64,000 nucleotides of DNA from Actinomadura harenae. GTDB taxonomy: Bacteria; Actinomycetota; Actinomycetes; Streptosporangiales; Streptosporangiaceae. A program made the translations under genes and the position numbers. The DNA is taken from NCBI RefSeq assembly GCF_003696215.1, contig NZ_RFFG01000001.1, positions 62,001 through 126,000 on the forward strand, in the 5' to 3' direction. Every line of letters begins with the position of its first letter. Position 1 is the first letter of the stretch. The notes beneath the pieces were generated by a model. That model had not been told where the DNA came from. It saw only the letters and a program-made list of their open reading frames with translations, and ran no database searches. Below are positions 17,803 through 26,022 of the stretch, piece after piece.

Positions 17803-18468
17803 TCAACCGCCGAACGAGAGGGAGAGGACCTCGGGCGGGAGGTCCTCCACGTGACCGGGGTCCCACGGACGGTCCCAGCCGCCCGCCGTGAGGACGGCCG
17901 TGAGCAGCCCCGCCGTGAATCCCCAGACCAGCATGCCTCCGACGCGGAACGCCGGGCCGAGCCTCAGCCCGGACGGGTGCCGGATGGTCAGCCGGTTCGC
18001 CGGGTCGGTGAGTTCGGCGATCGGGACGCGCGCGACGGTCGCGACCTCGCCGGGGTGCCCGGGCGCGACATCGGACGGCTCGCGCCACCATCCCGCGACC
18101 GGCGTGACCAGGTGCTCGCTGTGCGACAGGTACAGCTCGGGCAGCGTGACCAGCACGTCCACGCCCGACGGGACGACACCGGCCTCCTCCTGCGCCTCGC
18201 GCAGCGCGGCGGCGACCGGGCCGTCGTCCCCCGGGTCGATGCGCCCGCCGGGGAAGGCGGGCTGCCCGGCGTGCTTGGTCAGGGTCGCGGCGCGCTCGGT
18301 GAGCAGCACGTCCGGGCCGTGCGGGCCGTCGCCGAAGAGGATCAGCACCGCCGCGCGCCGTCCGCCCGCCGCCACGGGCGGCACGTCCTCCGGCACCTGC
18401 ATCAGCGGCGCCTCGTGGACGAAGCGCTCCAGCCAGGCGGGGTACGAAGGGGCAGCGGCGTCGATCAC
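17803..18468 (-). CDS. NUDIX CoA pyrophosphatase-like hydrolase
   Basis: 221 residues. Residues 54-75 (LLTERAATLTKHAGQPAFPGG) match the extra signature of CoA-pyrophosphatase NUDIX enzymes. It runs directly into the Nudix box (GGRIDPGDDGP, then LREAQEEAGV, about residues 74-98), with the metal-binding REAQEE present. Such enzymes split CoA or acyl-CoA into phosphopantetheine and 3',5'-ADP. It is the counterpart of Rv3672c beside marP. ATG 18468 is used. The thioredoxin-like gene that follows in mycobacteria (Rv3673c) is absent here. Confidence 0.9.
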   Translation of the reverse strand: MIDAAAPSYPAWLERFVHEAPLMQVPEDVPPVAAGGRRAAVLILFGDGPHGPDVLLTERAATLTKHAGQPAFPGGRIDPGDDGPVAAALREAQEEAGVVPSGVDVLVTLPELYLSHSEHLVTPVAGWWREPSDVAPGHPGEVATVARVPIAELTDPANRLTIRHPSGLRLGPAFRVGGMLVWGFTAGLLTAVLTAGGWDRPWDPGHVEDLPPEVLSLSFGG

Positions 18469-18792
18469 ATCTCTCCCAACCCGCCGGCGGGCGTGTTGCT
18501 TCCCGCCGGGCGAAATCCGACCGTCCGATATCCGGCGGCCGGGCCTCCCTCAAAAGCCGTCACGATGGTCTGAACCACCGCGAATCCCATCAAATCCACA
18601 GCGGAGGACCGGAAGCGGCGGCGCTTCACCCTGGCACGCCCGCCCCGCGCCGCGCACCCGTTCCGCGGACCCGCGTCCCACCTCGGAACCCGATGCCCGG
18701 AAGCACTGCCAAAACCTCCGGATTCGCGATAGAAACCCCGTTGACCGGCGTTGATCGTCTTCGGCCGGGAGCCAACGCCGCAGGAGCCTCAC
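18469..18792. other. Divergent intergenic region
   Basis: 324 bp between the divergent NUDIX gene and the TIGR03086-type gene. No further gene is visible. A slightly AT-rich part around 18720-18760 (GATAGAAACC, GTTGACC, GTTGATC) may include the plus-strand promoter. Confidence 0.4.
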
Positions 18793-19365
18793 ATGACAAA
18801 CTGGCCGATTCTCGTGGACTCCCACGACGCGCTCCGCGCCGCGGTGGCCGCGGTCACCGACTGGAACGCGCCGACGCCCTGCGCCGGCTGGACCGCCGCC
18901 CAGGTGCTCCAGCACGCGGTGGGCGACCAGATCGCCTTCGCCGCCTTCCTCACGGGCGGGGACGGGCCGTCCTTCGACCCGTTCTCGCCGTCCGGGACGC
19001 TCGACGGTCCGCCCGAAGACCTCCTCGAACCGGCCCTCAAGCTCGCCGCCGAGGCGTGGGCGGGCGTCGCCACCAGCCACGAGACGGTGCACATCCCGGT
19101 CCCGCCGAACGACATGCCCGCCGGGCTCGGCGTCGGCGCGTGCGCCCTCGACGCCGCCGTCCACGCCTGGGACCTCGCGAAATCCGCCGGAGCGCCCTCG
19201 CCCCTGCCGACCACCCTCGCGCGCGACCTCCTGCCGGTCGCGCAGCAGATCGTCGAGCCGCTGCGGGCGTTCGGCGCCTATGCGACGGCGCTGCCCGCCA
19301 CGTCCGGGGACGAGGTGGCCTCCCTGATGCGCTACCTGGGCCGTGACCCCCACTGGGCGTCCTGA
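18793..19365 (+). CDS. TIGR03086-type metal-binding protein (DinB/maleylpyruvate isomerase-like)
   Basis: 190 residues from ATG 18793 (CAGGAG upstream). It starts with the typical helix and PTPCAGWTAAQVLQHAVGDQ, the first metal-ligand helix of the mycothiol-dependent maleylpyruvate isomerase/DinB superfamily, and later has ACALDAAVHAWDLAKSAG with the second His and Asp. The fold is a four-helix bundle. Members use mycothiol or are of unknown function; the substrate cannot be read from the sequence. Its last codons and stop are duplicated in tandem (19345-19388). It occupies the place of the TlpA-like gene in the mycobacterial order. Confidence 0.85.
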   Translation: MTNWPILVDSHDALRAAVAAVTDWNAPTPCAGWTAAQVLQHAVGDQIAFAAFLTGGDGPSFDPFSPSGTLDGPPEDLLEPALKLAAEAWAGVATSHETVHIPVPPNDMPAGLGVGACALDAAVHAWDLAKSAGAPSPLPTTLARDLLPVAQQIVEPLRAFGAYATALPATSGDEVASLMRYLGRDPHWAS

Positions 19366-19388
19366 CGACCCCCACTGGGCGTCCTGAC
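19345..19388. repeat. Perfect 22-bp tandem duplication spanning a stop codon
   Basis: Copy 1 (19345-19366) includes the final codons DPHWAS and the TGA of the preceding gene. Copy 2 (19367-19388) is identical and follows immediately. It is one of four such duplications at gene ends here. Confidence 0.9.
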
Positions 19389-19423
19389 CACCGGCCGCTG
19401 GGCGGACGGCCTGAACGGCCCTC

Positions 19424-20170
19424 TCAGGCGAAGGAACGGTCGCGAACGAGCGTCGCGGCCGTTTTCGCGTCGGTGGGACCCTCTCCATAGGACGGGCACA
19501 GGTGGGCGATCGCGCACGCCCCGCACGCCGGACGCTGCGAGTGGCAGACACGGCGGCCATGCCAGATCATCCGGTGCGACAGGATCGTCCACTCCTTGCG
19601 GGGGATGAGGTCCGCGACGTCCTGCTCGACCTTGACCGGGTCGTCGGACGTCGTCCAGGCGAACCGGCGGGCGAGGCGGCCGAAGTGGGTGTCCACGGTG
19701 ATCCCCGGGACGCCGAAGGCGTTGCCGAGCACGACGTTCGCGGTCTTGCGCCCCACGCCGGGCAGGGTGACCAGGTCCTTCAGCCGGCCGGGGACCTCGC
19801 CGTCGAACCGCTCGACCAGCGCCTTCGACAGCCCCATGACCGACTTGGTCTTGGACCGGAAGAACCCGAGCGGCTTGAGGATCGCCTCGAGGTCCTCGGG
19901 GTTCGCGGCGGCCAGGTCCTCGGGTCCGGGGTACTCGGCGAACAGCTGCGGCGTCGTCTGGTTGACCCGCTTGTCCGTGGTCTGCGCCGACAGGACGGTG
20001 GCGATGAGCAGCTCGAAGGGCGACGTGAAGTTCAGCTCGCAGTGCGCGTCCGGGTAAAGATCGGCCAATTCCCGGTTGATCCGGCGGGCGCGCCGGACGA
20101 GCCCCAGACGCGTCTCCTCCTGCCACTTGCGCGCACGAGGACGCGGCTTGCTCTCCGTGTTCGTCGCCAT
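19424..20170 (-). CDS. nth: Endonuclease III (DNA glycosylase/AP lyase)
   Basis: 248 residues. I start at ATG 20170 (MATNTESK) rather than further upstream because the first 42 extra residues are not family-like. The enzyme removes oxidised pyrimidines and cuts the resulting abasic site in base excision repair. The helix-hairpin-helix [14 protein letters not shown] contains the catalytic K142; D160 lies in [13 protein letters not shown]. Four cysteines (C209, C216, C219, C225; C-x6-C-x2-C-x5-C) bind the [4Fe-4S] cluster. Length and motifs are complete. Orthologue of Rv3674c, divergent from crp as in mycobacteria. Confidence 0.96.
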   Translation of the reverse strand: MATNTESKPRPRARKWQEETRLGLVRRARRINRELADLYPDAHCELNFTSPFELLIATVLSAQTTDKRVNQTTPQLFAEYPGPEDLAAANPEDLEAILKPLGFFRSKTKSVMGLSKALVERFDGEVPGRLKDLVTLPGVGRKTANVVLGNAFGVPGITVDTHFGRLARRFAWTTSDDPVKVEQDVADLIPRKEWTILSHRMIWHGRRVCHSQRPACGACAIAHLCPSYGEGPTDAKTAATLVRDRSFA

Positions 20171-20642
20171 GGCGTTCAGCCTAGAACCCGATGCCAAGCG
20201 CCGTGCCTCAACCAGATCCCCGGTCCGGACGACGTCAGAGCCCCTCACCAAGGTCAACGTGTCGAGCATCACGGGCTGCCCGGCGCGGGCGCGCACGAGG
20301 TGGGCGAGGTATCCGCCGGATAGGGCCGCTTCCCCTTGGGCAACGGCGATGTCTCACTCCGGCGACCGTCCGGCGAACATCATGTGACTGGCGAGTAACC
20401 ACGTCCGAAGAGGAGAAACGGTACGTTTGTGACCGCATTCACCCGCGCATCCGTACACTGGATGCGCAGGTGACGTTCAGGCAACGGGACGCCGCTGCGG
20501 GGACGATCTCCCGGAAGCACCGCCGCACAAGGCGGGCGGACGGGCCCGGACCGTCCGGTTTCGGCGCGCCGTGGACCCTGCCTTCACGTACGCGGTGGGA
20601 CGTACGTCACACTAGGCATGTGGGTTTTCGAGGAGGAGAAGC
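20171..20642. promoter_or_regulatory. nth-crp divergent regulatory region
   Basis: 472 bp with no supported gene. It holds a Crp-type palindrome (20428-20443) about 200 bp before crp, and a lower-GC segment around 20395-20460 suited to promoters. A short gene in this position in mycobacteria (Rv3675, small membrane protein) is not recognisable. Confidence 0.45.
20428..20443. promoter_or_regulatory. Candidate Crp/GlxR-type binding site
   Basis: TGTGA-CCGCAT-TCACC fits the TGTGA-N6-TCACA consensus with one mismatch. It lies between nth and crp, so it could serve autoregulation of crp or control of nth. This is inference from the motif only. Confidence 0.45.
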
Positions 20643-21329
20643 GTGACCGACCGCGACGTGGACGTTCTGAGCAGGGCTCCGCTGTTCGAGGCCCTGGACG
20701 AGCAGGGTGCCAAGGCGCTGCGCGCCAACGTGACCGAGGTGCGGCTGGCCCGCGGTCAGACGCTGTTCAACGAGGGTGAGACCGGCGACCGGCTGTACGT
20801 CGTGCTCGAGGGCAAGATCAAGCTCACCCGGACGGCGCCGGACGGCCGGGAGAACCTGCTGAGCGTGCTCGGCCCGTCCGAGATGTTCGGCGAGCTGTCG
20901 CTGTTCGACCCGCGGCCCCGCACGGCCAGCGCGGTCGCCGTCACCGAGTGCCGCCTCGCCGGGCTCGGCCACGACGACCTGCGGCCGTGGCTGACCGGCC
21001 ACCCGGAGGTCGCGGTGCAGCTGCTCCGCGCGCTCGCCCAGCGGCTCCGCAAGACCAACGACGTGATGGCCGACCTGGTCTTCACCGACGTCCCCGGCCG
21101 CGTCGCCAAGGCGCTGCTCGACCTGGCCGAGCGTTTCGGCCAGCCGTCGGAGGCCGGGCTGCACGTCCACCACGACCTCACCCAGGAGGAGCTGGCGCAG
21201 CTCGTCGGCGCGTCCCGCGAGACGGTCAACAAGGCCCTCGCCGACTTCGCGCAGCGCAACTGGCTGCGCATCGAGGCGCGTGCCGTCGTCATCCTCGACA
21301 TCGAGCGCCTCCGCAAGCGCTCCAAGTAG
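20643..21329 (+). CDS. crp: Crp/Fnr-family transcriptional regulator (cAMP receptor protein-like)
   Basis: 228 residues from GTG 20643, after GAGGAGGAG. The N-terminal cyclic-nucleotide-binding domain has the phosphate-binding cassette FGELSLFDPRPRTAS (residues 82-96, with Arg93-Thr94). A long dimerisation helix (about 110-140) leads to a winged helix (LTQEELAQLVGASRETVNKA, about 179-198). It matches actinobacterial Crp (Rv3676), a global regulator that binds TGTGA-type palindromes. One such site lies upstream. A terminator follows. Confidence 0.95.
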   Translation: MTDRDVDVLSRAPLFEALDEQGAKALRANVTEVRLARGQTLFNEGETGDRLYVVLEGKIKLTRTAPDGRENLLSVLGPSEMFGELSLFDPRPRTASAVAVTECRLAGLGHDDLRPWLTGHPEVAVQLLRALAQRLRKTNDVMADLVFTDVPGRVAKALLDLAERFGQPSEAGLHVHHDLTQEELAQLVGASRETVNKALADFAQRNWLRIEARAVVILDIERLRKRSK

Positions 21330-21357
21330 GCGCACCGCCGTTCAGGCCAAGCACGAC

Positions 21358-21403
21358 CGCGAACGCGCGCGCACGAGCCCAAGCTCCTGCGCGCGCGTTC
21401 GCG
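21358..21403. terminator. Bidirectional terminator between crp and the MBL gene
   Basis: Perfect 16-bp stem: CGCGAACGCGCGCGCA (21358-21373) with 21388-21403, loop 14 bases. It sits between two convergent genes. Confidence 0.75.
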
Positions 21404-21428
21404 TGTGTTCGGGGTGCTTGTGTGAGGG

Positions 21429-22334
21429 TCAGGTGCGCTCGGCCAGGTAGTCGAGTTGGCTCTGGACCGACCATTCGGCCGCGGGCCACAGGTTGCGGTC
21501 CACGTCGGCGTACACGATCTCCACGACCTCGCGGGCGGTCCGGGCACCGGACCGGACGGCGGCCTCGACCTGCGCCAGGCGCTCCCGCCGGTGCTGGATG
21601 TAGTGGTCGATCGCGCCGAGCGGGTCGTCCAGTTTCGGGCCGTGGCCCGGCAGGACGGCGACGGCGTCGTTGTCGCCGGCGAAGCGGCGCAGCCGGTCCA
21701 GGGACGCCAGGTAGTCGCCGAGCCGCCCTTCCAGGACGGTCGATCCGTAGCCGAGGACGGTGTCGCCGGTCAGGATCGCGCGGTCGGCGGGCAGCCAGAA
21801 CGTCAGCGAGTCGTCGGAGTGGCCGGGCGTCTCCATGATCCGCAGCTCGAGCCCGCCGGTGGTCACCACGTCGCCCTCGACCAGGCCCTCGTCGCCGAGC
21901 CGGTGCCGGGGGTCGAGCGCCCGCACCCGGACGTCCGGCCCGGCCATCTCGGCGAACATCGCGGCGCCCGCCGAGTGGTCAGGGTGGCCGTGGGTGAGCA
22001 GGACGAGACCGACGCGCCGTCCGTCCGTCTCGGACTCGGCCAGGACGCGGCGCAGGTGCGCGCGGTCCTTGGGGCCGGGATCGACGACCACGACCTCCTC
22101 GGCGCCGGGTTCGCCGAGGATCCAGGTGTTCGTGCCGTCCAGCGTCATCGGGGACGGATTCGGAGCGAGCACACATCTCGCCCGATCCGTACCAGTCCCG
22201 TCGATTTCCCTCATTCTCCCCATCCTGCCCGACCGGCCCGGGCCGAGCCCGATCCGGGCCGACCGTCGCGGCAGGGACGTTCCGGCCAGGCGGAGCCCGA
22301 GTGACCAGGCCGGCCGAGCCCGCGCCCCCGTCAT
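21429..22334 (-). CDS. Metallo-beta-lactamase-fold hydrolase
   Basis: 301 residues from ATG 22334, seven bases after the upstream NUDIX stop; ATG 22223 would give 264 residues and remove a low-complexity start. The family opening NPSPMTLDGTNTWIL is followed by the zinc-binding THGHPDHSAGA, then TPGHSDDSLTF, LTGDTVLGYGS and LPGHGPKLDD. A C-terminal winged-helix-like region (REVVEIVYADVDRNLW) resembles LACTB2/RNase Z-related hydrolases. Substrate is unknown; LACTB2-like proteins can be RNases. Counterpart of Rv3677c. It is probably co-transcribed with the NUDIX, RidA and DUF4177 genes. Confidence 0.9.
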   Translation of the reverse strand: MTGARARPAWSLGLRLAGTSLPRRSARIGLGPGRSGRMGRMREIDGTGTDRARCVLAPNPSPMTLDGTNTWILGEPGAEEVVVVDPGPKDRAHLRRVLAESETDGRRVGLVLLTHGHPDHSAGAAMFAEMAGPDVRVRALDPRHRLGDEGLVEGDVVTTGGLELRIMETPGHSDDSLTFWLPADRAILTGDTVLGYGSTVLEGRLGDYLASLDRLRRFAGDNDAVAVLPGHGPKLDDPLGAIDHYIQHRRERLAQVEAAVRSGARTAREVVEIVYADVDRNLWPAAEWSVQSQLDYLAERT

Positions 22335-22340
22335 ACCGGT

Positions 22341-23198
22341 CTAGGCGTCGTAGCGCGCCGCGTCCTCGGGCAGGACGAGGTACGGGTCGCCGTCGATGAT
22401 CCGTCCCTCCGGCTCCAGCACGCTGATCTCGCGTGGCGCGGCGAGGACGTCGGCGACCTTCTCGAAGTGGGACAGATCGTCCAGCGTGGCGAGGGTCGGG
22501 GGCAGCATCGGCCACTCGCCCGCGCGCCCGCGCGCGGCGGCCTCGGCCGGACGCACCCACGCGACCCGGTCGGCCTCGGTGCTCACGTCCCGGGCGCGCT
22601 GGCCCGCGGGCATGGCCGCGACGAAGAACCGCGTGTCGTAGCGCTTCGGCTCGATCGCGGGGGTCACCCAGTGCGCCCAGGGACGCAGCAGGTCGGAGCG
22701 CAGGACGAGGCCGCGCTCGTCCAGGAACTCGGCGAACGAGAGGGAGCGGTCGAGCAGCGCCTCGCGCCCCCGCTCCCACTCGTCGCCGCGCGTGTCGTCC
22801 ACGACGGACCCGCCGGTCGGACCGGCGAGCAGCACACAGGTCTCCTCGAACGTCTCCCGGACGGCGGCGCAGACCAGCTCGCGGGCGAGCGGCTCGTCCG
22901 CCCCGAAGGCCCGGCCCCACTCGGCCGGGGACGGACCGGTCCAGGCCGGGCTCGCCTCGCCGTCGCGCGGGTCGACCGAGCCGCCGGGGAACACGTACGC
23001 GCCGGGCGCGAACGCCATCGAGCCCACGCGGCGCAGCATGAACGCCTGAAGCCCGTGCTCGGCGTGGTCGCGGAGCACGACCACCGTGGCGGCGTGCCGC
23101 GGCCGGACCGGCTCGATCGTCCCGGCGGCGATGCCCTCGATCTGCTCCCGGAACCCGTCCGGCAACCTCAACCCGTTCATGACGCCCAATTCGGGCAT
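22341..23198 (-). CDS. NUDIX hydrolase, NUDT19-like
   Basis: 285 residues from ATG 23198 (ATG 23180 is also possible). An N-terminal RPRHAATVVVLRD, FMLRRVGSMAFAPGAYVFPG and the split Nudix box (GGSVDPRDG, then a 40-residue insertion, then AAVRETFEETCVLLAG) are seen. The insertion within the box is characteristic of NUDT7/NUDT19-type enzymes that act on CoA or acyl-CoA. The C-terminus carries WAHWVTPAIEPKRYDTRFFV. Substrate is inferred. It is the second CoA-type NUDIX of the window, six bases before the MBL gene. Confidence 0.88.
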   Translation of the reverse strand: MPELGVMNGLRLPDGFREQIEGIAAGTIEPVRPRHAATVVVLRDHAEHGLQAFMLRRVGSMAFAPGAYVFPGGSVDPRDGEASPAWTGPSPAEWGRAFGADEPLARELVCAAVRETFEETCVLLAGPTGGSVVDDTRGDEWERGREALLDRSLSFAEFLDERGLVLRSDLLRPWAHWVTPAIEPKRYDTRFFVAAMPAGQRARDVSTEADRVAWVRPAEAAARGRAGEWPMLPPTLATLDDLSHFEKVADVLAAPREISVLEPEGRIIDGDPYLVLPEDAARYDA

Positions 23199-23272
23199 AC
23201 CGAATCACATTCCGTCAAGGGTAGCGATCCGTCCGAGGGGACGTCCGGGGGCATCTCGGCGGTCGTCCCGGG

Positions 23273-23734
23273 TCAGGAGACCTCGGCGATCAGTTCGACC
23301 TCGACCGGCGCGTCCTTCGGCAGGACCGCGACGCCGACCGCGCTGCGCGCGTGCACGCCGGCCTCGCCGAACACCTCGCCGAGCAGGTCGCTCGCCCCGT
23401 TCACCACCTGCGGCTGGCCGGTGAAGTCCGCGGTGGACGCGACGAACCCGACGACCTTGACGATCCGGACGATCTTCGACAGGTCGCCGACCTCGGCCTT
23501 CAGCGCCGCGATCGCGTTCAGCGCGCAGACCCGCGCCTGCTCGGCGGCATGCTCGGCGCTGACCTCGGCGCCGACCTTGCCCGTGACCGGCAGCTCGCCC
23601 TTGACCAGCGGCAGCTGCCCGGCCGTGTAGACCAGCGATCCGGTGCGGACGGTCGGGACGTAGGCGGCCAGCGGACGGGCCACCTCGGGCAGTTCGAGCC
23701 CCAGCTCGGCGATCCGCTCCTCGGGAGTGCTCAC
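23273..23734 (-). CDS. RidA-family protein
   Basis: 153 residues from GTG 23734, two bases after the DUF4177 stop. RidA proteins are small trimeric enzymes that hydrolyse reactive enamine/imine intermediates from amino-acid metabolism. Seen here: LVYTAGQLPLVKGELPVTGK, ALNAIAALKAEVGDLSKIVR and the C-terminal HARSAVGVAVLPKDAPVEVE, in which the Arg is the usual substrate-carboxylate binder. Orthologous in position to Rv3678c. Complete. Confidence 0.92.
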   Translation of the reverse strand: MSTPEERIAELGLELPEVARPLAAYVPTVRTGSLVYTAGQLPLVKGELPVTGKVGAEVSAEHAAEQARVCALNAIAALKAEVGDLSKIVRIVKVVGFVASTADFTGQPQVVNGASDLLGEVFGEAGVHARSAVGVAVLPKDAPVEVELIAEVS

Positions 23735-23736
23735 GT

Positions 23737-23895
23737 TTACGGCTCCACTTCGCGCTTGAAGTAGGCCACCAGGTTCTCCGGGTTCGGGCCGGGCAGCACG
23801 GTGACGAGCTCCCACCCGTCCTGGCCCCAGTTGTCAAGAATCTGCTTGGTCGCGTGGACCAGCAGAGGAACGGTCGCGTACTCCCACTTCTTCAT
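23737..23895 (-). CDS. DUF4177 small protein
   Basis: 52 residues from ATG 23895, too small for many gene finders. The sequence opens MKKWEYATVPLLVHATKQIL and continues with NWGQDGWELVTVLPGPNPEN, ending VAYFKREVEP. This is the DUF4177 family, whose WEY...GWELV pattern is conserved across actinobacteria. Function unknown. Its place between the HxlR-type gene (gap 5 bp) and RidA (gap 2 bp) matches Rv3678A next to Rv3678c. Confidence 0.88.
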   Translation of the reverse strand: MKKWEYATVPLLVHATKQILDNWGQDGWELVTVLPGPNPENLVAYFKREVEP

Positions 23896-23900
23896 GGCGC

Positions 23901-24341
23901 TCAGCCTAGCGATCGCGCGGGAGCCGGAACGGCCTCCCCGGCCTGGGCGCCGTCATAGCGGACGCGCGCGACCTCGACGTCCGGCATGTGCAGCTCCGCC
24001 CAGTTCTGGACGCCCGCGACGACCGGCATCAGGCTCTCGCCGAGGACGGTCAGCGTGTAGTCCACCTGAACCGGGACCGTGGGGGTGACGTGCCGCGTGA
24101 CCAGGCCGTCCCGCTCCAGCGCGCGAAGCGACTGGGTGAGCATCTTCGCGCTGATCCCCGGAGCGGACCGCGCGAGCTCCGCGTGCCGCATGGTGCCGTT
24201 GCCGGCGAGCCGGTTCAGCAGCATCGTCGTCCACTTGTTCCCGAGGACGGCCATGAGACGGCTCGTCGGGCACATCTCCATGTACTCGTCGAACTCCGCC
24301 TTCGCCCGCGCGCGACGTTGATCCGCGGTCATCGTGGCCAT
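23901..24341 (-). CDS. HxlR-family transcriptional regulator
   Basis: 146 residues from ATG 24341 (GGGG upstream). The winged-helix HxlR domain is clear: a Cys near the start (EMCPTSRLMAVLGNKWTTML), MRHAELARSAPGISAKMLTQ, LRALERDGLVTRHVTPTVPV and YTLTVLGESLMPVV. HxlR/YodB-type regulators often sense quinones or aldehydes through that N-terminal Cys and repress a divergent oxidoreductase. Here a quinone-oxidoreductase-like gene is divergent, 147 bp away, which fits this role. Confidence 0.92.
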   Translation of the reverse strand: MATMTADQRRARAKAEFDEYMEMCPTSRLMAVLGNKWTTMLLNRLAGNGTMRHAELARSAPGISAKMLTQSLRALERDGLVTRHVTPTVPVQVDYTLTVLGESLMPVVAGVQNWAELHMPDVEVARVRYDGAQAGEAVPAPARSLG

Positions 24342-24488
24342 GGTCCCCCCAGCTTCGACTTCGGCGCGCCCCACCCCGGGGTCGGGTACGCACTCCGAAG
24401 TAACCTCTTCCGCCCATCGTCTCTTCCGCGCATCCTCGATCCTGTCGATGATCTCAAGAAAACACCATCTGACCAGGGAGTATTTGGC

Positions 24489-25421
24489 ATGCGCGCGATC
24501 AGTGTGACGGAGTACGGCGGGCCGGAGACGCTGCGGGTGGCGGACGTCCCGGAGCCGGTCCCGGGGCCGGGACGGGTGCGGATCCGGATCGAGGCCGCCA
24601 CGGTCAACCCCGTGGACATCGCCGCCCGCGAGGGACACCTCGCCGCCATCGCCCCCGACCTCCCCCTCGGCCTCGGCCGGGACGCGGCGGGCGAGATCGA
24701 CGCCGTCGGCGCGGGCGTCGACCGCCTGGCCGTCGGCGACAAGGTCATCGGCCTCCGCGACCGCCTGCTCATGGCGACCGGCGCGCACGCCGAGGCGATC
24801 GTCCTGGACGCGAGCGCCGTCGTCCACGCGCCCCGCACCCTGGACGCCGCACACGCCGCCACGCTGCCCCTGAACGGCCTGACGGCGCTCCAGGGCCTGG
24901 AACTCCTGGATCTGCGTCCGGGGGCGACCGTGCTGGTCACAGGGGCCGCTGGGGCCGTCGGAGGGTTCGCGGTACAGCTGGCCGCGCTGCACGGGCTCCG
25001 CGTGGTCGCCGCGGCGTCCCCGTCGGACGAGGCGGCGCTGCGCGAGGCGGGCGCCACGCACGTCGTCGGACGCGACCGGCCGCTGGGCCAGGCCGTCCGG
25101 GACCTGGTCCCCGGCGGGGTGGACGGCGTCCTCGACGCGGCCGGGCTCGGCGTCCGCGCCCTGGACGCCCTGCGCAGTCGCGGCGCGTTCGTCTCGGTCA
25201 ACGGCGGTGACGCGGTCCCGGTGAACCTGCGCGGCACCCGCGTCCAGAACGTCTGGTTCCACGCGGACACCGCCCAGCTCGAGTACCTCGTCTCCCTTGT
25301 CGACGCCGGGCGCCTCACCACCCGCGTCGCCGACGTCCTGCCCTTGGCGGACGCCGCGAAGGCCCATATCCGCCTCGCCGAAGGCGGCCTCCGCGGCCGC
25401 CTGGTCCTCCGCCCCTCCTGA
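24489..25421 (+). CDS. Zinc-type alcohol dehydrogenase-like/quinone oxidoreductase (MDR family)
   Basis: 310 residues from ATG 24489. A GroES-like N-terminus (MRAISVTEYGGPETLRVADV, ATVNPVDIAAREG) is followed by a Rossmann fold with VLVTGAAGAVGGFAVQLA (NADPH binding, about residues 147-165). No zinc-ligand cysteines are present, so it belongs to the zinc-free quinone-oxidoreductase branch of the MDR superfamily. Divergence from an HxlR regulator suggests induction by electrophiles or quinones. The shared 147-bp spacer (24342-24488) should hold the operator. Confidence 0.9.
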   Translation: MRAISVTEYGGPETLRVADVPEPVPGPGRVRIRIEAATVNPVDIAAREGHLAAIAPDLPLGLGRDAAGEIDAVGAGVDRLAVGDKVIGLRDRLLMATGAHAEAIVLDASAVVHAPRTLDAAHAATLPLNGLTALQGLELLDLRPGATVLVTGAAGAVGGFAVQLAALHGLRVVAAASPSDEAALREAGATHVVGRDRPLGQAVRDLVPGGVDGVLDAAGLGVRALDALRSRGAFVSVNGGDAVPVNLRGTRVQNVWFHADTAQLEYLVSLVDAGRLTTRVADVLPLADAAKAHIRLAEGGLRGRLVLRPS

Positions 25422-25457
25422 CCACCGACCGGAACCCCACCTCAGCGGGGGGCCTGG

Positions 25458-25949
25458 TCAGCGGGGGTTGGCGAGGAGCATGACGCGGCGGAGCAGGTCG
25501 GAGAGGTGGCGGCGTTCCTCGGGGGTCAGGGCGCCGAGGATCCGATGCTCCTCCTCGCCCTGGGGCGACATCGCGCCGAGCCAGGCGGCGCGGCCCTTCT
25601 CGGTGAGCTCGACGATCACGCGGCGGCGGTCGACCTCGGACGGGGTGCGCTGGACGAACCCGCGCGCGGCCAGGCCGTCGAGGCGTCCGGTGACGGAGTT
25701 CGGCGCGATGCCGAGGTCGGCCGCGAGCCGTGACGGGGCGGCCCGGCCGTCCCGCGCGCCCAAGGCCTGGAGGGTGTCGTACTCGTGCAGCTGCAGGTCG
25801 AAGTCCGCCAGCGCCCGCTCCCGGACCTTCCGCAGGTGCGCGGAGATCTTGTGCATGCGGGTGATCGCGCCCTCCACGTCGGGATCGAGGTCGGGGACGA
25901 TCGGCATCCACAGGTCCACGTGGTCGTCCACGGAGTCGCGCATCGGCAT
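25458..25949 (-). CDS. MarR-family transcriptional regulator
   Basis: 163 residues from ATG 25949. No Shine-Dalgarno precedes it. TATCCT lies 8-13 bases upstream as a likely -10, so the mRNA is probably leaderless. The MarR winged helix is seen in LHEYDTLQALGARDGRAAPS, RLAADLGIAPNSVTGRLDGL and the wing GFVQRTPSEVDRRRVIVELT. It is divergent from an MFS exporter, with a palindrome between them (25979-25994), the standard arrangement of a MarR repressor with its target. Confidence 0.92.
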   Translation of the reverse strand: MPMRDSVDDHVDLWMPIVPDLDPDVEGAITRMHKISAHLRKVRERALADFDLQLHEYDTLQALGARDGRAAPSRLAADLGIAPNSVTGRLDGLAARGFVQRTPSEVDRRRVIVELTEKGRAAWLGAMSPQGEEEHRILGALTPEERRHLSDLLRRVMLLANPR

Positions 25950-25978
25950 GGGAGGAGGATACCGGTTCGCCCCGGAAT

Positions 25979-25994
25979 TATTCGTTGACGAATA
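25979..25994. promoter_or_regulatory. Probable MarR operator overlapping the MFS promoter
   Basis: TATTCG-TTGA-CGAATA has perfect 6-bp arms. TTGACG at 25985-25990 can serve as -35 for the MFS gene, with TACTCT at 26009-26014 as -10 (18-bp spacing). Transcription would then begin within a few bases of ATG 26023. Binding of a dimer would block this promoter. Confidence 0.6.
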
Positions 25995-26022
25995 GTTCTC
26001 CACCGAACTACTCTCGGCCGTC

